Shown in pieces: positions 32,087-41,045 of a stretch of 43,598 nucleotides of DNA. Position 1 is the first letter of the stretch, and the number at the start of each line of letters is the position of its first letter. Under the pieces are notes generated by a model. It saw only the letters and a list, made by a program, of their open reading frames with translations. It was not told the DNA's origin and searched no databases. The stretch covers positions 1 through 43,598 of the forward strand of contig JBAXIO010000026.1 of NCBI GenBank assembly GCA_037138335.1, given 5' to 3'. Source of the stretch: CAIRDP01 sp037138335. GTDB taxonomy: Bacteria > Bacteroidota > Bacteroidia > Bacteroidales > FEN-979. Both the position numbers and the translations under genes were made by a program.

Positions 32087-33880
32087 ATGAAGACCGGCAA
32101 GCCACCACTGAACACTATAAAACTCCTTGAGAATATTTCTCTTGGAAGCGCTGTATTTGCTGTAGTCCTTTGCGTACTGATCATTGTGAATTTCATCCAG
32201 GTCAGGCGGGCCGATCCCCTGAACTCACCGGCCATGACCGTACTTGTTGAAAAACTCCAGAATGATCCCTCCAACGACCAGCTCAGGCAGGAGATACGCA
32301 CCCTGGACCTGATTGCGCGAAAGGCATTCTTTACCGCCCAATGGCAGGTGAGAACCGGCGGCTATCTTCTTTTCATCAGCATCCTGGTACTGGTATCCTG
32401 CATCAAGGCTATAGAACTCATCAGGTCCAAGCTGCCTGAAGAACCGGCAGCCAAGCCTCTCATGTTTTGGGAAACGAGGATCCTCAAACGGCATTGGCTG
32501 GTATATTCAGGTATAGCCCTGGTTGTGCTGACCCTCCTGCTCGCGTGGCTTACTCATAATGACCTTGGGAAGGACCTGAGGAACGCAGCGAGCAAGGAGC
32601 AGGGATCAGGGAACCGGGAACCGGGAGCCGTGAACCCCGATTCAGCAACCGTGGTCAGCGATACTACCTTCACCAGTCACCAGTCACCAGTCACCAGTCA
32701 CGATTCGGCAACTGCCTTCCCTTCCTGGAAAGAAGTCAAAGACAATTTCCCTTCGTTCAGGGGACCAGGAGGAATCGGGGTTACAGAGCGTACAGGCATT
32801 CCTGCCAGCTGGGACGGAAAAAGCGGGAAGAACGTCAGGTGGAAAACCCCCATACCGCTGCCGGGATATAATTCACCGGTGATCTGGAATGATAAACTCT
32901 TCCTGAGCGGGGCCAGTGAAACCAAACGGGAAGTTTATTGCCTCGATGCGATCAGCGGTAAGATTCTCTGGCAAACGCCGGTGGTGAAAATCCCCGGTTC
33001 ACCTTCAGGTGTGCCAGGCGTAAGCAAGGAAACAGGCCTGGCTGCCCCTACCCTCACCACCGACGGCCGCTCGGTATTTGCCATCTTTGCCAACGGCGAT
33101 CTTATCGCCCTGGATATGGAGGGCAAGACGGTATGGTCGAAGAACCTCGGTTTGCCGGCCAACCATTACGGGCATTCCTCATCACTCATTATGTATCGCG
33201 ATATCCTTATCGTACAGTTCGACCAGCGCAATTCACCGGCAGTGATAGGGCTTTCGGCAAAGACAGGGAAAGAGGTATGGAAAACCGCAAGAAATGTAAA
33301 AATTTCATGGTCCTCCCCTTCCCTTATCAATACCGGCAAACGTATGGAACTTTTACTCGCGGCCGAACCCAGCGTAACCGCTTATGATCCCCTGACAGGC
33401 AAAGAGTTGTGGAGCATCGACTGCATCTCAGGGGAAGTGGGGCCGTCGCTGGCCTATGGCGCAGGCATTGTATTTTCTGTCAATGATTACTCCACATTAT
33501 CGGCAATACAGACCGGCATCAGCCCGAAAGTGCTGTGGGAAAACAACGAATTCCTTTCCGATGTGCCCAGCCCGCTTGCAAGCGACAAATACCTTTTCCT
33601 GCTGACTTCTTACGGCACAGCCGTTTGCTATGATGCCCTGAACGGAACAAAATACTGGGAACATGATTTTGGCAACCCCGTTTACTCATCCCCCATGCTG
33701 GCCGAAAACAGGGTCTATATCCTGGATAAGAAAGGCATGATGTATATTATCAAAGCCGATAAAGAATTTTCAATGATCAGCCAATGCCCGCTGGGTGAAG
33801 GATCCTTCTGCACTCCTGCTTTCACAAACAGGCATATTTTCATCAGGGGGGATAAGAATTTATATTGTATCGGAAAGTGA
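32087..33880 (+). CDS. PQQ-like beta-propeller protein with three membrane helices (third of four)
   Basis: 597 residues from ATG at 32087; a TTG 33 bases upstream overlaps the NapH gene and is less likely. Three membrane helices lie in the first 165 residues (about 12-36, 90-115, 140-162). A linker of about 45 residues then leads to a propeller starting FPSFRGPGGIGVTERTGIP, with blades such as GKILWQTPVV, GKTVWSKNLG, GKEVWKTARN, GKELWSIDC. The linker is encoded by two low-complexity repeats (32601-32637 and 32671-32701) that also occur elsewhere in the window. It follows the NapH-like gene by 14 bases and could anchor the propeller to that membrane complex. No PQQ or haem ligands recognised. 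Confidence 0.75.
   Translation: MKTGKPPLNTIKLLENISLGSAVFAVVLCVLIIVNFIQVRRADPLNSPAMTVLVEKLQNDPSNDQLRQEIRTLDLIARKAFFTAQWQVRTGGYLLFISILVLVSCIKAIELIRSKLPEEPAAKPLMFWETRILKRHWLVYSGIALVVLTLLLAWLTHNDLGKDLRNAASKEQGSGNREPGAVNPDSATVVSDTTFTSHQSPVTSHDSATAFPSWKEVKDNFPSFRGPGGIGVTERTGIPASWDGKSGKNVRWKTPIPLPGYNSPVIWNDKLFLSGASETKREVYCLDAISGKILWQTPVVKIPGSPSGVPGVSKETGLAAPTLTTDGRSVFAIFANGDLIALDMEGKTVWSKNLGLPANHYGHSSSLIMYRDILIVQFDQRNSPAVIGLSAKTGKEVWKTARNVKISWSSPSLINTGKRMELLLAAEPSVTAYDPLTGKELWSIDCISGEVGPSLAYGAGIVFSVNDYSTLSAIQTGISPKVLWENNEFLSDVPSPLASDKYLFLLTSYGTAVCYDALNGTKYWEHDFGNPVYSSPMLAENRVYILDKKGMMYIIKADKEFSMISQCPLGEGSFCTPAFTNRHIFIRGDKNLYCIGK
32601..32637. repeat. GGGAACCGGGAGC-type repeat inside a propeller gene
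   Basis: A block of GGGAACC/GGGAGCC units, in frame, encodes the linker residues QGSGNREPGAVNP. GGGATCAGGGAACCGGGA (32602-32619) recurs exactly, on the opposite strand, at 40398-40415, and GGGAACCGGGAGC (32616-32628) recurs at 43530-43542. Confidence 0.85.
32671..32701. repeat. CACCAGT 7-bp tandem repeat inside a propeller gene
   Basis: Four perfect copies of CACCAGT plus three bases, in frame, encode TSHQSPVTSH in the linker. The reverse complement is the GTGACTG unit found between genes at 21767-21818. Confidence 0.9.
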
Positions 33881-33947
33881 TAAGGCACTATATAATACTG
33901 CATAAACTGTGTAACTACAAGCTCGTAACGACCTAAATTAGAAACCT

Positions 33948-36900
33948 ATGAAGAAAGTAGATGTTACCATCGAGGAAATGGGCCGGCAAATGAATGAACT
34001 GAAACAGCAGCTTGAACTGTTGGAGAAGGAGAGAAGGCTGTATTACGAAGGCATGCAGAAATACCAGGCAATATTTTCAAATTCCCCCCTTGGCATTCTT
34101 CATTACGATACAGATGGGGCCATTCTCGATGTCAATATCGAATTTATCAAAATCATCGGTTCCTCAAGGGAGGCCCTGATCGGCATGAACATGTTCAAAC
34201 AGCTGAAAGACCATCAGTTGCTCTCGACCGTAGGTGATTCATTGAAAGGAGGCATTGGCAGGTACGAGGAGAAATACAGCTCTGTGACCGCCAACAAAGT
34301 GACACCGGTGAGAGGGATTTTCGTTGGTTTAAAAAATGAAGATGGGGTTGTTACGGGAGGCACGGGAATATTCGAAGATATAACCGAACGCAAACAGGCC
34401 GAAACAATTCTGCAGCAAACCCGGGAGAACTATGAAACCTTTTTTAACACCATTGATGAATTTCTTTTTGTACTTGACGTTCAGGGAAATATTATCCATA
34501 CAAATTCAACTGTAATTCACCGCCTTGGCTTTACTAAAGAAGAACTCGCCGGAAAATCGGTTCTTATGGTTCATCCGGAGGAAAGACGGAAGGAAGCCGG
34601 AAAAATAGTTGAAGATATGTTGAACGGTAAGGCTGATCATTGCCCGGTTCCCCTTATAACCCGTTCGGGAATACAAATCCCAGTAGAAACAAGAGTTTCA
34701 AGAGGGTCGTGGAACGGAAGCCCTGCGCTGTTCGGGGTGTCAAAGGATATTTCGAAAATCCGCCTGTCGGAAGAAAAATTTTCAAAACTGTTTTACCTCA
34801 ATCCATCAGCCTGCGGCCTGACCGATCTCGATTCGGGGGTATATATTGAAATCAATGAAGCATTTTCAAATCTACTGGGATACAGCAACAAAGAGGCCAT
34901 CGGGAAATCGGCTGTTGAGCTGGAAATATTAACACCCGACACTATCAATGCCGTATTAACTGAGGCAAAAAAACGGGGAAATACCAGAAATATTGAAGCC
35001 GACCTGAGAGCGAAGAACGGGGAGATTAAACGTGTACATATGTCGGCCGAGAACATATATATCCAGGATAAAAAGTACCGGTTTACAGTTGTTGACGATA
35101 TTACTGAACGAAGGAAGTCTGAAGCTGAACTGGAAGAGAGCAGGGAAAAGTACCGGGGCTTATGCGAGGCGGCTTTCGAAGCAATATTCCTCTCCGAAAA
35201 AGGGATCTGCATTGAGCAGAATCTTGCAGCCGAAAAGATGTTTGGCTATACTTCAGCAGAAGCGATTGGAAGGTATGGAACAGAATGGATTGTTCCCGAA
35301 GACAGGGAAATGGTGATGAAGAATATGCTTGCGGGTTATGAAGAGCCTTATGAAGCCCGGGCACTAAGGAAAGACGGGACAAGATTCCCTTGTACATTGA
35401 GGGGAAAGATGATGCATTACAAAGGCAAAAAAGTCAGAGTTACCTCCCTTACTGATATTACTTCAATAAAGGAAGCCGAGGAAGCTTTGAGGATCAAGGA
35501 CTGGGCAATTGAATCTGCAATAAATGCCTTTGCAATTACCGACCAGTCGGGGAACCTGAAATATGTAAACCCTGCATTTCTCCGTTTATGGGGTTATGAT
35601 TCGCCTCAGGAAGTACTTGGGAAATCACCAACCAGTTTCTGGCTCATGGAAGTGAAAGCTTCTGAGATCATGGGGAAGTTATTGTTACAGGAAGCCTGGT
35701 CGGGTGAGTTGATCGCGGTGAATAAGGCAGGCGGACTTTTTGATGTAAAGGTTGAGGCGAGTGTGGTAAAGGATTCCGAAGGCAAGCCTCATTCAATGCT
35801 GGCGTCATTCGAAGATATCACTGAACGAAAGAGAATTTTCTCTTACCTGCGGGAGGCTAAAGAAAAAGCAGAAGCGGGCAACAGGCTGAAAACCGCTTTT
35901 ATGAATAATATTTCACATGAATTGCGCACTCCCCTGAACGGGATTCTCGGTTTTGCAAGTTTAGTCGTACAGTCAGATATCAGCCAGGAAGAAAAAGAGC
36001 AATTTTATTCCCTTATTAAACAAAGCAGTGACCGCTTGCTGAGGACAATCACAAACTATATGGATATTTCCCTCCTGGCTTCCGGTAATATTGAAGTCAG
36101 TCGAAAATCATTTGATCTTCATAAGCTGCTGCGTCATGTATACGAGAAATTTCTGCCGCTTTTCACTGATAAGAACCTTGAGCTAAAACTTGGTATCCCC
36201 TTGAAATCAGAGACTCTGTTTGTAGTTTCAGATCCGGAATTATTAAAAACGATATTTTCTCATCTTCTTGACAATGCCCTTGTTTTTACCGGTGAAGGCT
36301 TGATCTGCCTCGGCTATCAGAAGAGTACCAGGGCGATTGAATTTTATGTAAGTGATACCGGTGTAGGCATCAATGCTGAATCCATCCCTCTCATTTTTGA
36401 GAGCTTTATTCAGGGAAAAGATGTGCCACAGGAGGGAAAGGAAGGCAGTGGACTCGGACTTGCCATTGCACAGGGATGTGCAAAATTGCTGAATGGGGAA
36501 ATCCGTGTTGAATCAGAACTTGGAAAGGGATCTGCATTTTATCTCTCCATCCCCGACATCGGGGCAACAGAAGACCTGCCATTGCCTGAAGAAACATACA
36601 TAACACCAGGGGATAAAGCCAACCCGGTCATACTTGTGGCCGAGAATGATGCCGCTAATTTTCAGCTTATAGAGGTCATGTTAAGAGGAAGCGGGGTTAG
36701 GGTCATTGCGGCATGCAACGGCAAGGAAGCTGTCGACATCTGCCGCGATAACGATCAAATCTCCCTGGTTTTAATGGACATGAAAATGCCGGTTCTCGAC
36801 GGGTTTGAAGCTACCAGGCAGATTAAGTCATTCAGGCAAAACCTCCCGGTCATTGCAGTGACGGCATTCGCACTTAGCGGGGATGAGAAAAGAGCCATTG

Positions 36901-36983
36901 AGGCAGGCTGCAATGATTATCTTGCAAAACCATTTGTGAAACCGGTATTATTGAACAAACTCAAACGGCATGGGATCGGGTGA
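33948..36983 (+). CDS. Five-PAS hybrid sensor histidine kinase with receiver domain
   Basis: 1011 residues with no membrane helix, so cytoplasmic. A short N-terminal coiled coil (12-36) is followed by five PAS domains (about 40-150, 155-275, 280-395, 400-515, 520-635), each ending in a DITERK or similar PAC strand. The HisKA box is NISHELRTPLNGILGF (H657), followed by a HATPase_c domain (DNALVF, SDTGVGI, GSGLGLAIA) and a receiver domain (VILVAEND, phosphoacceptor D944 in LMDMKMP, final K in LAKPF). No output domain is attached and no separate response regulator is adjacent. Position in the middle of the redox locus suggests sensing of redox or a metabolite linked to it. Confidence 0.88.
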   Translation: MKKVDVTIEEMGRQMNELKQQLELLEKERRLYYEGMQKYQAIFSNSPLGILHYDTDGAILDVNIEFIKIIGSSREALIGMNMFKQLKDHQLLSTVGDSLKGGIGRYEEKYSSVTANKVTPVRGIFVGLKNEDGVVTGGTGIFEDITERKQAETILQQTRENYETFFNTIDEFLFVLDVQGNIIHTNSTVIHRLGFTKEELAGKSVLMVHPEERRKEAGKIVEDMLNGKADHCPVPLITRSGIQIPVETRVSRGSWNGSPALFGVSKDISKIRLSEEKFSKLFYLNPSACGLTDLDSGVYIEINEAFSNLLGYSNKEAIGKSAVELEILTPDTINAVLTEAKKRGNTRNIEADLRAKNGEIKRVHMSAENIYIQDKKYRFTVVDDITERRKSEAELEESREKYRGLCEAAFEAIFLSEKGICIEQNLAAEKMFGYTSAEAIGRYGTEWIVPEDREMVMKNMLAGYEEPYEARALRKDGTRFPCTLRGKMMHYKGKKVRVTSLTDITSIKEAEEALRIKDWAIESAINAFAITDQSGNLKYVNPAFLRLWGYDSPQEVLGKSPTSFWLMEVKASEIMGKLLLQEAWSGELIAVNKAGGLFDVKVEASVVKDSEGKPHSMLASFEDITERKRIFSYLREAKEKAEAGNRLKTAFMNNISHELRTPLNGILGFASLVVQSDISQEEKEQFYSLIKQSSDRLLRTITNYMDISLLASGNIEVSRKSFDLHKLLRHVYEKFLPLFTDKNLELKLGIPLKSETLFVVSDPELLKTIFSHLLDNALVFTGEGLICLGYQKSTRAIEFYVSDTGVGINAESIPLIFESFIQGKDVPQEGKEGSGLGLAIAQGCAKLLNGEIRVESELGKGSAFYLSIPDIGATEDLPLPEETYITPGDKANPVILVAENDAANFQLIEVMLRGSGVRVIAACNGKEAVDICRDNDQISLVLMDMKMPVLDGFEATRQIKSFRQNLPVIAVTAFALSGDEKRAIEAGCNDYLAKPFVKPVLLNKLKRHGIG

Positions 36984-36996
36984 TCGTACAATCACC
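36979..36996 (+). terminator. Weak hairpin at the end of the histidine kinase gene
   Basis: GGTGAT (36979-36984) and ATCACC (36991-36996) pair around a six-base loop, overlapping the stop codon. Only a short TTGT follows, so it is at best a weak terminator or attenuator. Confidence 0.25.
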
Positions 36997-37038
36997 TTGT
37001 AATCCATGCGTTAACTCTTTTATTTTATTCTGAAGGAT

Positions 37039-39417
37039 TTGAAAGACTATATCGATACAATACACTCTGCCGTTGACCGTATCGTTGCCCGGAGGGGAAC
37101 CTCGGAAGCTTCAGTCATCCCTGTGCTTCAGGATATACAGCATGAATTCGGCCACCTTCCTGCGGAGGCGCTCAGGTATGCCTGTGAAATAACGGGGATC
37201 AGCCAGGCCCGGATCGAGGGGGTGGCTTCATTTTACTCCCAGTTCCGCCGCAAGCTTACCGGTGAGCACATCGTCAGCGTTTGTACCGGCACTGCCTGCC
37301 ATGTGAAAGGCGCCCTTCTTGTATATGATGCCCTTCGCAGGGAAATGAAGCTTTCAGGCGAAGAGGACACCGATGCGGCAGGCGTTTTCACTATTGAGAA
37401 GGTCGCCTGTTTAGGCTGTTGCACCCTGGCACCGGTTGTCAGGATTGACCAGGTTACATACGGCCATGTGATGCCCGAACATGCAGGTGACATCCTCTCT
37501 GATTTCCTCAGGCGGGGCAAACCGGATGTGAAAGCCTCCCCCGGGGCCATTGCCGCATCTGCAGTCAAAGGAGAGATCCGGATTGGCCTGGGCTCCTGCT
37601 GCATCGCAAGCGGCAGCCAGGAAGTCAAGAACGAACTGGAAAAAACAGTGGCCGAAGCAGGTATCCGTGTTGATGTTAAACAGGTAGGCTGCGTGGGGAT
37701 CTGCAACCAGGTACCTATCCTCGAGATCGTCAAACCCGGCGAGAATACTGCCTTTTATGCTCATATCAAACCCGAAGAGGTAAAAAAGGTTGTCCTGAGC
37801 CATTTTAAACCCGAAGGGACCTACCGTAAATTAAAGTCCCGGGTGGTAACTATGTTTGAGGATCTGATGGCGGATGAGGAGCCGCGCTCGGTGCAGAAGT
37901 ATATGTTCGAGCAAAGAGATACCCCCTTGTCGGAATTCCTGGGTCCCCAGGTAAATATTGCCACCGAAAACCGCGGGATAGTGAGGCCGTGCGACATACA
38001 TGAATACAGGAATGCCGGCGGGTTCGGGGCATTAAGAAAATGCCTTGAAACATTGACCCCTCAGGAGCTCATTGATGAAATAAAATCCAGCGGCCTGAGA
38101 GGCCGGGGCGGGGCCGGGTTTCCGACGGGACTGAAGTGGCAGCTGGTTCACGACCAGCCATCCGCCGAAAAATATATCATCTGTAATGGTGACGAAGGCG
38201 ATCCCGGCGCTTTTATGGACCGTATGCTTCTTGAATCCTATCCCTACCGCATCATCGAAGGCATGATCATCGCGGCCTATGCCACCGGTGCCCATAACGG
38301 GCTGTTTTATATCAGGGCCGAATATCCGCTTGCAGTAAGGAGGGTCACCGAAGCCCTCCAGGTTTGCCAGGCCGAAGGGCTGCTGGGGGAAAATGTGATG
38401 GGAAGCGGTTTTTCATTTAACATAAGAATATTCGAAGGTGCCGGGGCATTTGTTTGCGGGGAGGAAACGGCGCTCATTGCTTCCATCGAAGGCAACAGGG
38501 GCATACCACGGCTTAGGCCGCCTTATCCTGCCGTTAAAGGAATTTACGGGAACCCGACGCTGATAAATAACACGGAAACCTTTTCTTTGGTTTCATGGAT
38601 CATCCGCAAAGGGGCTCCTGCCTTTGCCCGCGTCGGCTCTGAAAAAAGCAAGGGCACCAAGGTATTTGCCCTGGCAGGTAAGGTAAACAGGGGCGGGCTT
38701 ATTGAAGTGCCTATGGGTATCAGCATTCGCCGTATAGTTGAAGAGATAGGCGGGGGCATAGCCGGAGGCAAACAGTTCAAGGCAGTCCAGATAGGAGGCC
38801 CTTCGGGAGGCTGCATCCCGGCTTCCCTTGCCGGTCTGCCTATAGATTTCGAGGCCCTGTCGGAAGCGGGGGGCATGATGGGTTCAGGCGGGCTTATAGT
38901 GCTTGACGAATCGGATTGCATGGTCGACATCGCCCATTATTTCCTTTCGTTTACCCAGAGCCAGAGCTGCGGACAATGCACTTTCTGCCGTATAGGCACC
39001 CGGAGGATGCTGGAACTTCTTGAGAAGATACGAAGCGGTGAAGCGGTGAAAGCCGACCTTGAGAAACTCGAGCACCTGGCCCGCAGCACCCAGGCGGGAA
39101 GTCTTTGCGGGCTGGGGAAGACCGCGCCAAACCCGGTATTGTCCACACTGAGGTATTTCCGCCATGAATATGAAGCCCATATCAACGGTCATTGCCCCGC
39201 GGGAAAATGTGCGGCCATCATACGCTACACAATTAACGAAGAATGCATTGGTTGCACCAAATGTGCGCAGCGTTGCCCTTCAAACGCTATAGCCTACAAG
39301 CCATACGAAGTTCATGCTATCGAGCAGGAAAAATGCATCAAATGCGACATCTGCCGGCAGGTATGCCCTGTAGATGCTGTAAAAATAATCAGTGACAAAG
39401 CCCAGGCGGAATGCTGA
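37039..39417 (+). CDS. NuoE-NuoF fusion, NADH-oxidising flavoprotein of the HydB/HndC type
   Basis: 792 residues from a TTG start; an in-frame stop at 37012 and no nearby ATG support it. Residues 1-155 are a NuoE-type thioredoxin fold with 2Fe-2S ligands C82, C87, C124, C128. Residues 178-260 form a second thioredoxin-like 2Fe-2S domain (C187 or C188, C218, C222), as at the N-terminus of HydB/HndC. The NuoF core (about 300-710) has GRGGAGFPTGLKW, NGDEGDPGAFMDR, GAGAFVCGEETALI and the N3-type 4Fe-4S ligands C644, C647, C650, C690. The C-terminus has two 4Fe-4S sites (C736-C746, C766-C776). It should oxidise NADH at FMN. NuoE is usually a separate gene, so the fusion is notable. Overlaps the next gene by seven bases. 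Confidence 0.88.
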   Translation: MKDYIDTIHSAVDRIVARRGTSEASVIPVLQDIQHEFGHLPAEALRYACEITGISQARIEGVASFYSQFRRKLTGEHIVSVCTGTACHVKGALLVYDALRREMKLSGEEDTDAAGVFTIEKVACLGCCTLAPVVRIDQVTYGHVMPEHAGDILSDFLRRGKPDVKASPGAIAASAVKGEIRIGLGSCCIASGSQEVKNELEKTVAEAGIRVDVKQVGCVGICNQVPILEIVKPGENTAFYAHIKPEEVKKVVLSHFKPEGTYRKLKSRVVTMFEDLMADEEPRSVQKYMFEQRDTPLSEFLGPQVNIATENRGIVRPCDIHEYRNAGGFGALRKCLETLTPQELIDEIKSSGLRGRGGAGFPTGLKWQLVHDQPSAEKYIICNGDEGDPGAFMDRMLLESYPYRIIEGMIIAAYATGAHNGLFYIRAEYPLAVRRVTEALQVCQAEGLLGENVMGSGFSFNIRIFEGAGAFVCGEETALIASIEGNRGIPRLRPPYPAVKGIYGNPTLINNTETFSLVSWIIRKGAPAFARVGSEKSKGTKVFALAGKVNRGGLIEVPMGISIRRIVEEIGGGIAGGKQFKAVQIGGPSGGCIPASLAGLPIDFEALSEAGGMMGSGGLIVLDESDCMVDIAHYFLSFTQSQSCGQCTFCRIGTRRMLELLEKIRSGEAVKADLEKLEHLARSTQAGSLCGLGKTAPNPVLSTLRYFRHEYEAHINGHCPAGKCAAIIRYTINEECIGCTKCAQRCPSNAIAYKPYEVHAIEQEKCIKCDICRQVCPVDAVKIISDKAQAEC

Positions 39418-41045
39418 TACGAATTGATCACCGGGAAGTTGAAGCAGAGGAGGGCATGACCATCATGCAGGCTGCCGCATTGCTCGGCATTTCCATTCCC
39501 GCTCTTTGTTACCAGAAAAGCATAGCCCACCATCCTTCCTGCATGGTGTGCATGGTAAAAGATCTTGGCAGTGGCCGGCTGCTGCCGGCCTGCGAATACC
39601 CTATACAGGAAGGGATGAAAATTCAAACGCATTCCCGCGAGATCCAGGAAGCCCGCCGGGAAGCCCTGGAGCTCCTGTTAAGCGATCATGCCGGCGACTG
39701 TGAAGCCCCCTGCCGCAGGTCCTGCCCGGCTTTCATGAATATCCCCGAAATGAACAGGCTGATCGCCTCCGGGAAGTTTAATGAAGCATTGCAGCTCGTG
39801 AGGGAGGAAATTGCCTTGCCACTGGTACTTGGATACATCTGCCCCGCGCCTTGCGAAAAAGCCTGCCACCGGGCTTCCATCGATGGAGCGGTTTCAATTT
39901 GTCTTTTAAAAAGGTTTACTGCGGATGATATTTCCCGTTTGTATTCAGGCCTACTGCCATCCATCGAACGAAGCGGCAAAAAAGTGGCCATCATAGGCAG
40001 CGGCCCGGCAGGCCTCTCTGCCGCCTTTTACCTGCTTCGACGCGGCCATCTCGCAGTATTGTACGACCAGCATACGGAAGCCGGGGGAATGCTGAGGCAG
40101 CATATCACCGAAGACAAACTGCCCCGCAAGGCCCTCGATGCCGAGATCAAAGTGATCGGCCTGATGGGCGCTGAATTCAGGCTTAATACCCTCGTGACAA
40201 AAGAATTCTTTGAGACTGTCCTCCTGAAGGAGTATGATGCGGTGATCGTTGCCAGCGGAAAGGAAGAGAAACAGATCACCGTTGATTTCCACCTTGAGCG
40301 GGATGAACATGGGCTGAAAGTAAGCAGGGCTACGCTTGAAGCCCGGATCCTTAGTGAAGGTGAGACGGATCCCGGTTCCCCGTTCCCGGCTCCCCATTCC
40401 CGGTTCCCTGATCCCGGCATCTTCGCCTGCGGTAATGTGATCCATAAACGCCAGATGGCTGTGCGTTCGGTAGCCCAGGGTAAAGCCGCGGCATTATCGG
40501 CCGACCATTACCTCAAAACAGGAAAACCGGGAGCTGACCATCAGCTTTTCAACTCCTCCTTCGGGCGGCTGGCCGAAGCAGAGCAGGAAGAATACCTGAA
40601 AGAAAGCCCGGCAGCAGACCGGAATGAACCAACGAAAGGTTTTATGGGCGGGTTTACCGCAGCCGAAGCTTTGAAGGAAGCTTCAAGATGTATGAACTGT
40701 GACTGCCGCAAACCGGCAAACTGTAAACTCAGGATCCTCGCAACCGAATACCAGGCCCGCCAGAAGCGCTTTGCAGGCCCCGGGCGCAAACTAATCACCA
40801 AATCGTTTCAGCATGAGTTTGTAGTTTACGAAGCTGAGAAATGCATCAAATGCGGAAACTGTGTCGAGATCACAAGGTCCTCAGGCGAATTAAAGGGGCT
40901 CACCTATGTGGGGCGAGGATTTGACGTAAGGATTAACGTTCCCCTGGGAGGATCCTTGAAAGAGGCCCTGGTCAAAACAGGCGAGAAAGTTATCGAGGCC
41001 TGCCCTACGGGCGCCCTGTCATATAAGATCAGGAATCATGAATAA
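39411..41045 (+). CDS. 2Fe-2S/GltD-like flavoprotein lacking the NAD(P)H-binding domain
   Basis: 544 residues. The N-terminus is a NuoG/HydA-type 2Fe-2S ferredoxin (C33, C44, C47, C61). A GltD-style cluster domain follows (DCEAPCRRSCP, C97/C101/C105; YICPAPCEKAC, C144/C148/C152) and then an FAD-binding Rossmann fold (VAIIGSGPAGLSAAFYLLRRG, about 192-212 in outline). In GltD/NfnB proteins a second Rossmann domain with a GGGNVA-type motif binds NAD(P)H; here the chain goes from VIVASGKEE (279-286) through a short segment to GIFACGNV (336-343), so that domain is missing. C-terminal sites are C427, C430, C432, C438 and C478, C481, C484 with C531. It would relay electrons from the NADH-oxidising partner, whose gene it overlaps by seven bases. 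Confidence 0.8.
   Translation: MLIRIDHREVEAEEGMTIMQAAALLGISIPALCYQKSIAHHPSCMVCMVKDLGSGRLLPACEYPIQEGMKIQTHSREIQEARREALELLLSDHAGDCEAPCRRSCPAFMNIPEMNRLIASGKFNEALQLVREEIALPLVLGYICPAPCEKACHRASIDGAVSICLLKRFTADDISRLYSGLLPSIERSGKKVAIIGSGPAGLSAAFYLLRRGHLAVLYDQHTEAGGMLRQHITEDKLPRKALDAEIKVIGLMGAEFRLNTLVTKEFFETVLLKEYDAVIVASGKEEKQITVDFHLERDEHGLKVSRATLEARILSEGETDPGSPFPAPHSRFPDPGIFACGNVIHKRQMAVRSVAQGKAAALSADHYLKTGKPGADHQLFNSSFGRLAEAEQEEYLKESPAADRNEPTKGFMGGFTAAEALKEASRCMNCDCRKPANCKLRILATEYQARQKRFAGPGRKLITKSFQHEFVVYEAEKCIKCGNCVEITRSSGELKGLTYVGRGFDVRINVPLGGSLKEALVKTGEKVIEACPTGALSYKIRNHE
40371..40417. repeat. GGGAACCGGGAGC-type repeat inside the flavoprotein gene
   Basis: Complement of the repeat at 32601-32637, in frame, encoding PGSPFPAPHSRFPDPG just before the FAD-contacting GIFACGN. 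The 18-mer TCCCGGTTCCCTGATCCC (40398-40415) is the exact reverse complement of 32602-32619. Confidence 0.85.

Noticed and set aside
39951..40445. Minus-strand open frame of 164 codons within the flavoprotein gene
   Set aside because: It is opposite a conserved FAD-binding domain and has no start signal or domain.
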